Below are positions 45,724 to 51,482 of a stretch of 55,142 bases of DNA, one piece after another (within the stretch, counting starts at the first letter, position 1; the number at the start of each line of letters is the position of its first letter). Below the pieces are notes generated by a model. It saw only the letters and a list, made by a program, of their open reading frames with translations, was not told where the DNA came from and made no database searches. A program made the position numbers and the translations under genes. Source of the stretch: Chitinophagaceae bacterium UBA2375 (GTDB lineage: Bacteria > Bacteroidota > Bacteroidia > Chitinophagales > Chitinophagaceae); NCBI GenBank assembly GCA_002343985.1, contig DDTB01000035.1, forward strand, positions 1-55,142, read 5' to 3'.

Positions 45724-46487
45724 TGGAAGAAAAGAATAAAATTCACCGCAGGTCATTTATAAAACATTCAGCAGGCACCGCACTGGCTTTAGCCGCTGGC
45801 GCTTCTGGATTAACTACAATCGCGGCGGCATGCACGGCCTCGAAGCCGGGCAAAGCATCCGTCAACCTGAATACAGGATTTACACAGGAACCGCTCCCCT
45901 ATGCCTATAACGCCCTTGAGCCTGTAATTGATACCCAGACAATGGAAATCCATTACACGAAACATGCGGCTGCTTATGCCAGCAACCTGAGGGATGCGGC
46001 GGTCGCGGAAAAAGTTGACAGCACAAAGCCATTGGAAGATGTACTCTCCCGTATCTCTTCCTATTCGATGAAGATGCGCAACAATGGCGGCGGACATTAT
46101 AATCATGAATTGTTTTGGAAATCCATGAAGGCTGTTTCCAAGGGCGACAATATGCCAACGGGTGCTTTAATGGAAGCCATACAAAAAGACTTCGGATCCT
46201 TTGAAAAAATGCAATCAGAATTTTCTGATGCCGCGAAAAACCGATTCGGATCAGGATGGGCGTGGCTGTATTTGCAGGCAGACAAAAAACTGCGCATCGG
46301 CAGCACACCCAACCAGGATAATCCACTCATGAACATCAGTGATATCAAGGGTTTCCCCTTGTTAGGGCTTGATGTTTGGGAACATGCTTACTATTTGAAA
46401 TACCAGAATAAAAGAGCTGACTACATTAAAAACTGGTGGACAATTGTCAACTGGGATTATGTTCAATCTAGATTCCTGGCATATTGA
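45723..46487 (+). CDS. Superoxide dismutase (Mn/Fe) with Tat and lipoprotein signals
   Basis: 254 residues. The N-terminus has a twin-arginine motif (HRRSFIK, residues 8-14), a hydrophobic stretch and a lipobox-like IAAAC (Cys37), suggesting a folded, Tat-exported lipoprotein. The SOD domain follows: all four metal ligands are present, His77 (MEIHYTKH), His128 (GGHYNHELFW), Asp217 and His221 (DVWEHAYY), plus gateway His81 and Tyr85. Gly124 with Gln198 in TPNQDNPLM is the Mn-type or cambialistic pattern. It would dismutate superoxide in the periplasm. It is coupled to the permease upstream and the membrane protein downstream (1-base overlaps). Confidence 0.93.
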   Translation: MEEKNKIHRRSFIKHSAGTALALAAGASGLTTIAAACTASKPGKASVNLNTGFTQEPLPYAYNALEPVIDTQTMEIHYTKHAAAYASNLRDAAVAEKVDSTKPLEDVLSRISSYSMKMRNNGGGHYNHELFWKSMKAVSKGDNMPTGALMEAIQKDFGSFEKMQSEFSDAAKNRFGSGWAWLYLQADKKLRIGSTPNQDNPLMNISDIKGFPLLGLDVWEHAYYLKYQNKRADYIKNWWTIVNWDYVQSRFLAY

Positions 46488-47026
46488 TGCACATTAAATA
46501 CTGGTACCTGGCATTGGCTTTAACCCTGGCCATGATGATTTTGCTGTTAGAAAACGGCAAGACACTCGTATCTGCATACACACCGCTTGGTATTGTAAAC
46601 CTGGAAATGGCCCGTTCGAAAAGCAGTGTCAGGAATATCCTCAATATCTGGAGTACCCCAAACGGGCACAATGAAAATGTTGACAATATTAAAGTTGCAC
46701 GGCAAAACATTTATTGGGATTTCGTATTTATTTTTTGCTATACAGCATTTTTTATTTTATCTGTTTGGCATGTGAAATCATGGTTTCATAAAAGATCTTT
46801 TTTGGCCAGCGTGTCGCCCCTGGTCATTTCATTTTGCATAATCACCGGGGTACTTGATGTTTTGGAAAATATCGGAATGTTGGTAAGCCTGCATCGTTAT
46901 ATCCAAACATGGGTTATTTATTCAACTTTTATTTGCGCCTTGTTGAAATGGATGCTGGTAGGCCTCATTTTACTATACCTCGGCTCAGCGCTTACAATGA
47001 AACTCTGCCTGAAAAAAATCAACTAG
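46487..47026 (+). CDS. Four-helix membrane protein of unknown function
   Basis: A 179-residue inner-membrane protein. Predicted helices are at ~5-22 (YWYLALALTLAMMILLL), ~78-98 (FVFIFCYTAFFILSVW), ~108-130 and ~145-168. A loop after helix 1 (MARSKSSVRNILNIWSTPNG..NVDNIKVARQNIYWDF) is the longest soluble part. I know no named family for it. The ATG at 46487 shares a base with the SOD stop (TGATG), so it is translated with it; a TTG one codon upstream is less likely. Its place in the permease-SOD operon hints at an envelope or stress role. Confidence 0.7.
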   Translation: MHIKYWYLALALTLAMMILLLENGKTLVSAYTPLGIVNLEMARSKSSVRNILNIWSTPNGHNENVDNIKVARQNIYWDFVFIFCYTAFFILSVWHVKSWFHKRSFLASVSPLVISFCIITGVLDVLENIGMLVSLHRYIQTWVIYSTFICALLKWMLVGLILLYLGSALTMKLCLKKIN

Positions 47027-47059
47027 GGATTTATACAAATAGGTTCGCTTAAAATTGGC

Positions 47060-47117
47060 TCAGCCTTTGCAAGGAAACATCCCGAAATCAGATGGGAGGT
47101 AACCAGGCAAAGGCTGA
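47060..47117. other. Long inverted repeat in intergenic space, possible structured RNA
   Basis: TCAGCCTTTGC (47060-47070) and GCAAAGGCTGA (47107-47117) form an 11-bp perfect stem enclosing 36 bases. A smaller stem CATC/GATG (47078-47081 with 47091-47094) lies inside. No T-tract follows within 30 bases, so it is not a classical terminator. It lies between the membrane-protein gene and the M20 peptidase gene. I match it to no known riboswitch or RNA family. Confidence 0.4.
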
Positions 47118-47238
47118 TGAATTGACACGCAATCGTGGTACAAATCTAATGGGCGTTTGAAAGTTTGCCAAATCCTGCCTGATTTTTTACATTTTTTTTA
47201 CAAGCTCCACATCCCGGCACAGTAATCTAAAATTCAAC

Positions 47239-47246
47239 TACTTTTG
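47239..47246 (+). promoter_or_regulatory. -7 box upstream of the M20 dipeptidase
   Basis: TACTTTTG perfectly matches TAnnTTTG and lies 34 bases before the ATG at 47281. I see no good TTTG at the expected distance upstream. Confidence 0.35.
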
Positions 47247-47280
47247 TACCCCTCATCAATCACTATTAAAAACATCATTC

Positions 47281-48645
47281 ATGCAGGCTTGGAAAGAATA
47301 CCAGGAAAAAAATAAAGACAGGTTCCTCGATGAATTATTGGAACTATTGCGCATTCCGAGTGTAAGCGCAAAATCGGAACATAAAGCCGATATGATTCGC
47401 TGCGCGGAAGCTTTTAAACAAAGGTTATTGGAAGCCGGTGCAGATAAGGTAGAAATCTATCCCACTGCAGGCCACCCGATTGTTTACGGTGAAAAAATTG
47501 TTGACCCGTCAAAACCGACAGTTTTGGTATATGGCCATTACGATGTGCAACCGCCCGAACCGCTCGAATTATGGAAAAGCGGGCCTTTTGAACCGGTGAT
47601 TGTTGATGGAAAAATTTTCGCAAGGGGCAGTTGCGATGATAAAGGCCAGGTGTACATGCATGTGAAAGCCCTGGAAACCCTGGTGAAAACAAATACCCTG
47701 GGCAGCAATATCAAATTTTGCATAGAAGGTGAAGAAGAAGTGGGATCGCCCAACCTCGGTAAGTTTGTCACTGAACACAAGGAATTACTCAAAGCCGATT
47801 GCATCCTGATCAGCGACAGCGCCATGATCAGCCTTGACACTCCAAGCCTCGACACAGGCTTGCGTGGTTTAAGTTATATTGAAGTGGAAGTGACCGGCCC
47901 AAACCGTGACCTGCACAGCGGCGTTTATGGCGGCGCAGTGGCAAACCCCATTACCATCCTGGCAAAAATGATTGCTTCATTGCATGATGAAAACAATCAT
48001 ATTACCATTCCAGGATTTTATGACGATGTATTGGTGGCGACACCTGAAGAACGCGCATTGATGGCTCAGGCCCCGTTTGATGAAGAAGCATATAAGCAAG
48101 ACCTTGGTGTGAAAGAATTGTGGGGCGAAAAAGGATTTACCACAAATGAACGCACCGGCATCCGTCCGACCCTGGAACTGAACGGCATATGGGGAGGTTA
48201 TACAGGCGAAGGCGCAAAAACAGTTTTGCCGTCAAAAGCATTCGCTAAAATCTCCGCACGCCTTGTGCCCAATCAACAGTCAGATAAAATCACCGAAAAA
48301 CTGATTAAGCACCTTGAAAGCATTGCGCCACCTTATGTGACTGTTAAAGCCGCATTGCACCATGGTGGCGAGCCTTATGTAACACCGATCGACAGTAAAG
48401 CATACCGTGCCGCAGCCAAAGCCATTGAGGCTACATTTGGCAAGCAACCAATACCTGTAAGGGGTGGCGGAAGTATCCCTATTTGTGCCCTTTTTGAAAA
48501 AGAATTGGGCATCAAAATTGTGCTGATGGGATTTGGCCTGGACAGCGATAACCTGCACAGTCCGAATGAGAAGTTTGATTTGGCGAATTATTATAAAGGC
48601 ATTGAAACAATACCTTATTTCCACCAGTACTTCGCATCACTGTAG
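47281..48645 (+). CDS. M20-family dipeptidase/metallopeptidase
   Basis: A 454-residue cytosolic M20 peptidase. Zinc-binding and catalytic motifs are VLVYGHYDVQPPEP (His and catalytic Asp, ~residues 81-90), ARGSCDDKGQ (bridging Asp), EGEEEVGS (general-base Glu then Glu ligand, ~150) and SPNEKFDL (His ligand in LHSPNE near residue 426). The lid domain is ~205-370. It resembles carnosinase/CNDP-like dipeptidases common in Bacteroidota. A consensus -7 box precedes it and a strong terminator follows. Confidence 0.93.
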   Translation: MQAWKEYQEKNKDRFLDELLELLRIPSVSAKSEHKADMIRCAEAFKQRLLEAGADKVEIYPTAGHPIVYGEKIVDPSKPTVLVYGHYDVQPPEPLELWKSGPFEPVIVDGKIFARGSCDDKGQVYMHVKALETLVKTNTLGSNIKFCIEGEEEVGSPNLGKFVTEHKELLKADCILISDSAMISLDTPSLDTGLRGLSYIEVEVTGPNRDLHSGVYGGAVANPITILAKMIASLHDENNHITIPGFYDDVLVATPEERALMAQAPFDEEAYKQDLGVKELWGEKGFTTNERTGIRPTLELNGIWGGYTGEGAKTVLPSKAFAKISARLVPNQQSDKITEKLIKHLESIAPPYVTVKAALHHGGEPYVTPIDSKAYRAAAKAIEATFGKQPIPVRGGGSIPICALFEKELGIKIVLMGFGLDSDNLHSPNEKFDLANYYKGIETIPYFHQYFASL

Positions 48646-48663
48646 TTCATAAATTATCATTAC

Positions 48664-48692
48664 AAGCCTTGTTGAAAGACAAGGCTTTTTTT
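48664..48692 (+). terminator. Terminator of the M20 dipeptidase gene
   Basis: AAGCCTTGT (48664-48672) and ACAAGGCTT (48679-48687) make a 9-bp stem with 6-base loop, followed by seven Ts. Confidence 0.85.
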
Positions 48693-48724
48693 ATGCCTTC
48701 TTGCATGAGGGATGCACTATCAAC

Positions 48725-48747
48725 AAAAAGCCCCTCTTGTGAGGGGC
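48725..48747 (-). terminator. tRNA-type terminator, copy 0
   Basis: A 7-bp stem GCCCCTC/GAGGGGC (48730-48736 with 48741-48747) with loop TTGT; on the minus strand it ends in five Ts. It is identical to the terminators at 49066 and 49389, and lies 341 bases from the middle copy. Confidence 0.75.
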
Positions 48748-48751
48748 CATG

Positions 48752-48825
48752 TATCGGGGAGCAGACTTGAACTGCCGTTTCCCGCATAGGACTTGTCCGC
48801 CGCGGCGGATATGAATCCGATGCTC
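48752..48825 (-). pseudogene. Displaced 3' fragment of tRNA(CAT), copy 0, with palindrome and 18-base insert
   Basis: Reading the minus strand, this begins at the GAGC of the D-stem (tRNA position 22) and runs to the discriminator A. It lacks the acceptor 5' strand and most of the D arm. The 3' side of the anticodon arm is replaced by the palindrome TCCGCCGCGGCGGA (48796-48809), then an extra 18 bases absent from the other copy, before a normal T arm and acceptor 3' strand. It cannot fold as a tRNA. It follows directly on the GIY-YIG copy at 48824-49063. Confidence 0.85.
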
Positions 48826-49063
48826 AATGAACTATTTGTTTTATAAAGTCTCTGCCTGCACCGGTTTTCAACCAACACTCATAACGCATCGCCTCTACCT
48901 TATCAGAAAATTCCTTTGTATGGATAATTCTCCATGGGCGCCAACGGGCTGTCCAACCTTTACCTTTCTCATTATGAGAAATCATGCGCTCTGGCAAATT
49001 GGAGGTATAGCCAACATAATGGCACCCTCCAACATCAGAATATAAAACGTAAACTAAATACAT
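48824..49063 (-). CDS. GIY-YIG nuclease-domain protein, copy B
   Basis: 79 residues, essentially one GIY-YIG domain: VYVLYS (GIY strand), HYVGYT (YIG strand), Arg26 in LPERMISHN, and the catalytic Glu62 in MRYECWLKTG. The family cuts DNA and includes homing endonucleases and UvrC-type nucleases. It differs from copy A by two bases (48898: Val56 in place of Leu; 49043: silent). The ATG follows a tRNA-type terminator directly, with no Shine-Dalgarno sequence or promoter seen. The stop TGA takes its GA from the tRNA fragment. A longer ORF upstream in this frame (to 49201) only reads through the repeated tRNA debris. Confidence 0.88.
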   Translation of the reverse strand: MYLVYVLYSDVGGCHYVGYTSNLPERMISHNEKGKGWTARWRPWRIIHTKEFSDKVEAMRYECWLKTGAGRDFIKQIVH

Positions 49064-49065
49064 AC

Positions 49066-49088
49066 AAAAAGCCCCTCTTGTGAGGGGC
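49066..49088 (-). terminator. tRNA-type terminator, copy 1
   Basis: The same 7-bp stem and TTGT loop (49071-49077 with 49082-49088) and T-run as the terminator of the intact tRNA. It sits between tRNA fragment 1 and the start codon of GIY-YIG copy B. Confidence 0.8.
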
Positions 49089-49092
49089 CATG

Positions 49093-49148
49093 TATCGGGG
49101 AGCAGACTTGAACTGCCGTCCGCCGCGGCGGATATGAATCCGATGCTC
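49093..49148 (-). pseudogene. Displaced 3' fragment of tRNA(CAT), copy 1, with palindrome
   Basis: Same layout as copy 0 but without the 18-base insert: GAGCATCGGATTCATA, then the palindrome (49119-49132) in place of the 11 bases ACCCGAAGGTC of the intact gene, then the unchanged T arm and acceptor 3' strand. It is 56 bases long. Its first bases (GA) complete the stop codon of GIY-YIG copy A. Confidence 0.87.
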
Positions 49149-49386
49149 AATGAACTATTTGTTTTATAAAGTCTCTGCCTGCACCGGTTTTCAACCAACA
49201 CTCATAACGCATCGCCTCTAACTTATCAGAAAATTCCTTTGTATGGATAATTCTCCATGGGCGCCAACGGGCTGTCCAACCTTTACCTTTCTCATTATGA
49301 GAAATCATGCGCTCTGGCAAATTGGAGGTATAGCCAACATAATGGCACCCTCCAACATCAGAATACAAAACGTAAACTAAATACAT
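49147..49386 (-). CDS. GIY-YIG nuclease-domain protein, copy A
   Basis: 79 residues, with the same GIY-YIG motifs as copy B: VYVLYS, HYVGYT, Arg26, Glu62 in ECWLKTGAGRDFI. All catalytic landmarks are kept, so it could be an active nuclease. It lies directly downstream of the intact tRNA and its terminator, on the same strand; the ATG is 3 bases after the T-run. There is no other room for a promoter, so expression would depend on readthrough of the tRNA terminator. The C-terminal codon and stop run straight into a duplicated tRNA 3' part. Similar small GIY-YIG proteins are frequent in Bacteroidota. Confidence 0.9.
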   Translation of the reverse strand: MYLVYVLYSDVGGCHYVGYTSNLPERMISHNEKGKGWTARWRPWRIIHTKEFSDKLEAMRYECWLKTGAGRDFIKQIVH

Positions 49387-49388
49387 AC

Positions 49389-49411
49389 AAAAAGCCCCTC
49401 TTGTGAGGGGC
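49389..49411 (-). terminator. Terminator of the intact tRNA
   Basis: Stem GCCCCTC/GAGGGGC (49394-49400 with 49405-49411), TTGT loop, five Ts on the minus strand. It begins 5 bases after the tRNA discriminator base. Confidence 0.85.
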
Positions 49412-49415
49412 CATG

Positions 49416-49489
49416 TATCGGGGAGCAGACTTGAACTGCCGACCTTCGGGTTATGAATCCGATGCTCTAACCAACTGAGCTACCCCGAC
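49416..49489 (-). tRNA. tRNA with CAT anticodon (elongator Met, or Ile2)
   Basis: 74 bases; a full cloverleaf can be drawn. The acceptor GTCGGGG pairs with CCCCGAT (G1-T72 wobble), the D stem is GCTC/GAGC with loop AGTTGGTTA, and the anticodon stem TCGGA/CCCGA carries loop TTCATAA (anticodon CAT). The T stem GGCAG/CTGCT has loop TTCAAGT and the discriminator is A. CCA is not encoded. The closing pair of the anticodon stem is an A31-C39 mismatch, which is unusual. It is not an initiator (no three GC pairs in the anticodon stem). Elongator Met is most likely; a lysidine-modified Ile2 cannot be excluded. Confidence 0.9.
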
Positions 49490-49509
49490 AAATATTTTTA
49501 CTGCCTAAC

Positions 49510-49571
49510 TGAACTGCCGTCCGCCGTGGCGGATATGAATCCGATGCTCTAACCAGCTGAGCTACCCCGAC
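49510..49571 (-). pseudogene. Broken 5' copy of tRNA(CAT) with palindrome
   Basis: Reading the minus strand, the acceptor 5' strand, D arm (loop AGCTGGTTA, one base different from the intact gene) and anticodon TTCAT are present. The palindrome variant TCCGCCGTGGCGGA (49520-49533) follows, then GGCAGTTCA. It stops within the T loop and loses the rest of the tRNA. It lies 20 bases upstream of the intact tRNA and would be in the same transcript. Confidence 0.82.
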
Positions 49572-49640
49572 AAACACATGAAACTCTTTAGCCCATCAAT
49601 CTATAAAATAACTCTGGCGGGGCTTCCGCGTTTCGGGCTG

Positions 49641-49668
49641 CAAAAATACAAATTTCGCCCGGATCAAA
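49641..49668 (-). promoter_or_regulatory. Promoter-like site for the tRNA locus
   Basis: Reading the minus strand, TTTG (49668-49665), a 16-base spacer and TATTTTTG (49648-49641), a perfect -7 match, lie 70 bases upstream of the broken 5' tRNA copy. The spacer is slightly short; a second TTTG at 49676-49673 would give 24 bases. Confidence 0.4.
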
Positions 49669-49703
49669 AAATCAAAAAGTAAAAAAATGAGGGAAATCCT
49701 TGA

Positions 49704-50267
49704 TTAACTGACCCTTGGCTTCCAGGGAATTTCCTGTACACCCAGTTGCTGGCCCACAAACCGGCACAGTACAAATAAATAGTCGCTTAAGCGATTGAGG
49801 TATTGTATCACCAGGGGCTCAACAAATCCATTGGAATCAGAAAGTTCCACACAAATGCGTTCGGCCCTCCTGCATACACAACGGGCTACATGAATGGTCG
49901 ACACCGTTGGGTGCCCTCCGGGCAAAATAAAGGATTTCATCATGGGTAACTGTTCATCCATCCGATCCATTTCCTGCTCCAGGAAAACAACATCCTCAGC
50001 CTTCAGGTCGGGTATCTTAAGTGAAGATTCTTTATCAGGGTCACAGGCCAGGGATGAGCCAATGGTAAAGAGCCTGTCTTGCACCTCCCTTATCACAGCC
50101 ACAATGGATTCATCTTTTACCAGGTCGGCAACAAGCCCAATATACGCGTTCAGTTCATCTACCGTACCGTAACTATCGATACGCAGATGGCTCTTCGACA
50201 CCTTTGTTCCACCAATCAGGCTGGTAGCGCCCTTGTCGCCCGTTTTAGTATATATTTTAAAAGCCAT
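49704..50267 (-). CDS. PduO-type cob(I)alamin adenosyltransferase
   Basis: A 187-residue PduO-type enzyme that transfers the adenosyl group of ATP to cob(I)alamin to give coenzyme B12. The ATP-binding N-terminus KIYTKTGDKGATSLIGG is followed by SYGTVDELNAYIGL (~33-46), FILPGGHPTVSTIHVARCVCRRAER (residues ~112-136, split here by function: ATP contact, then the conserved Arg/Glu) and NRLSDYLFVLCR near the end. It is the last gene of a probable gatC-ABC ATPase-PduO unit, 45 bases after the ATPase. No other B12 genes are near. Confidence 0.94.
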   Translation of the reverse strand: MAFKIYTKTGDKGATSLIGGTKVSKSHLRIDSYGTVDELNAYIGLVADLVKDESIVAVIREVQDRLFTIGSSLACDPDKESSLKIPDLKAEDVVFLEQEMDRMDEQLPMMKSFILPGGHPTVSTIHVARCVCRRAERICVELSDSNGFVEPLVIQYLNRLSDYLFVLCRFVGQQLGVQEIPWKPRVS

Positions 50268-50312
50268 ACAGATATTCTATGAGAACAGGTAAAGCAACAA
50301 ACAGAATCGGGT

Positions 50313-51029
50313 TTAGTTCGTAACGGATTCTATAATTGTCGGACGTTCATTCACGCGGTCACTCTCGATGATACCGTCTTTAAGCCGCACAATCCGTCGC
50401 GCGAAGCCTGATATATCTTCTTCATGCGTCACTAAAATTACTGTATTGCCTTCATCATGAATCTTGCCCAGCATCTCCATGATTTCATACGATGTCTTGG
50501 AATCCAGGTTACCCGTAGGCTCATCCGCCAGGATGATGGATGGGTTATTGATCAATGCACGGGCAATGGCCACTCGCTGGCACTGTCCTCCACTTAATTC
50601 ATTTGGCTTATGGTGCATCCTGTCGTCTAAACGCACTTTACGCAATACTTCCGCGGCCCGTTCCATCCTTTCCTTTTTTGACACACCACCATAAATCAGG
50701 GGCAAAGCCACATTCTCCGCAGCCGTCAGCCTGGGTAACAAATTGAATTGCTGAAAAACAAAGCCAATCTCCTTGTTTCGCACAGCAGCCAGTTCATCAT
50801 CCTCCATCCTGCTCACATCCTTTCCGTTCAAAATATAACGACCGGATGTAGGTGAATCCAGGCAACCCAGGATATTCATCAAAGTGGACTTACCGGAACC
50901 ACTGGGGCCCATCAGCGCAACGTATTCGTTTTTGAAAATATCTAAGCTGATCCCTTTCAACACCGGCAACTCGTGCTTACCGAGGTAATAACTTTTTCTG
51001 ATGTCTTCCAGGTGAAGGATGGATGTCAT
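50313..51029 (-). CDS. ABC transporter ATPase, LolD/MacB/FtsE-like
   Basis: A 238-residue ATPase: Walker A GPSGSGKST (~41-49), Q-loop FVFQQFNLLPRL, signature LSGGQCQRVAIARAL (~145), Walker B IILADEPTGNLD and the H-loop VTHEED. The type is that of the LolCDE/MacB group, used for lipoprotein release or export without substrate import. No permease gene is adjacent, so its membrane partner is elsewhere. It lies 30 bases downstream of gatC and 45 bases upstream of the PduO gene. Confidence 0.92.
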   Translation of the reverse strand: MTSILHLEDIRKSYYLGKHELPVLKGISLDIFKNEYVALMGPSGSGKSTLMNILGCLDSPTSGRYILNGKDVSRMEDDELAAVRNKEIGFVFQQFNLLPRLTAAENVALPLIYGGVSKKERMERAAEVLRKVRLDDRMHHKPNELSGGQCQRVAIARALINNPSIILADEPTGNLDSKTSYEIMEMLGKIHDEGNTVILVTHEEDISGFARRIVRLKDGIIESDRVNERPTIIESVTN

Positions 51030-51059
51030 GTGCGATGTGGTATTGGCAAATATTGGGAA

Positions 51060-51350
51060 TTATTTTTGAATCACTTTGGGAACCTGGAAAAAATCCTCAT
51101 GTATTTTAGGCGCCGGCGCCATTGCCTGCTCCATGGAAAAAGGGGTTCCGGGAAGGTCATCCCTGAGTACATTTTCGGCGGCACCTACCTGCAACAGAGG
51201 CTCTATACCGGTTGTATCCAACTCCTGTAATTTCTCCACAAACCGGATCATACGGTGAAGATCTGTTTGAAGGGCGGCCTTTTGCGCATCATCAAAATGC
51301 AAACCCGATAATGCAGCCAGTTTATCCATCAATTGTGCCGTAATCTCCAT
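51060..51350 (-). CDS. gatC: Asp-tRNA(Asn)/Glu-tRNA(Gln) amidotransferase subunit C
   Basis: A 96-residue GatC, the small wrapping subunit of GatCAB that converts misacylated Glu-tRNA(Gln) or Asp-tRNA(Asn). Key features are the N-terminal helix (LMDKLAALSGLHFDDAQKAAL), the LHRMIRFVEKLQELDTTGIEPLLQ segment (centre of the family) and the proline-rich C-terminus with FFQVPKVIQK. I chose the ATG at 51350, at the family start (MEIT..LMDKLAALSGL); the longer frame to 51398 has no similarity. It is divergent from trpS and first of its operon. gatA and gatB are not here. Confidence 0.92.
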   Translation of the reverse strand: MEITAQLMDKLAALSGLHFDDAQKAALQTDLHRMIRFVEKLQELDTTGIEPLLQVGAAENVLRDDLPGTPFSMEQAMAPAPKIHEDFFQVPKVIQK

Positions 51351-51426
51351 GCAACAAAAATACGGTTTTCGGAAGATAGCCCTCAGGCTTTTGTGCAAAT
51401 GGCAACCAGGCGGGCGCTATGATCTG

Positions 51427-51459
51427 TTCGCCATAATTAAACGGCAAATTGTATCTTCG
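51427..51459 (+). promoter_or_regulatory. Promoter-like site for trpS
   Basis: TTCG (51427-51430), a 21-base spacer and TATCTTCG (51452-51459) resemble the Bacteroidota -33/-7 pair with one mismatch each. The leader to the trpS ATG would be about 17 bases. Confidence 0.35.
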
Positions 51460-51482
51460 CGATCCTTACGACTTTTATCAGT

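Larger units (their letters stand above)
48725..49388 (-). repeat. Tandem repeat of GIY-YIG plus tRNA 3' fragment plus terminator (two units)
   Basis: Two head-to-tail units with 323-base offset through the ORF and 341-base offset through the terminators; the 18-base difference is the insert in tRNA fragment 0. The ORF part differs by only two substitutions, so the duplication is recent or maintained by gene conversion. A third, partial copy of the terminator-plus-tRNA part is the intact tRNA at 49389-49489. Confidence 0.92.

Noticed and set aside
47060..47117. Terminator of the SOD operon
   Set aside because: The stem encloses 36 bases and has no T-tract after it.
49093..49148. Intron-containing tRNA
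   Set aside because: The palindrome replaces the 3' anticodon strand rather than interrupting it, and the 5' half of the tRNA is missing, so splicing could not restore a tRNA.
48824..49201. A 125-residue ORF longer than GIY-YIG copy B
   Set aside because: The first 46 codons read through the end of copy A, the tRNA fragment and the terminator; similarity to the nuclease begins at the ATG at 49063.
48721..49411. The tandem repeat as a pure assembly artefact
   Set aside because: The units differ by two substitutions in the ORF and by an 18-base insert, which an assembler duplication would not produce; long reads would still be the final test.
48725..49489. CRISPR-like array
   Set aside because: There are only two units of more than 300 bases, containing an ORF and tRNA pieces; no short regular repeats or spacers.
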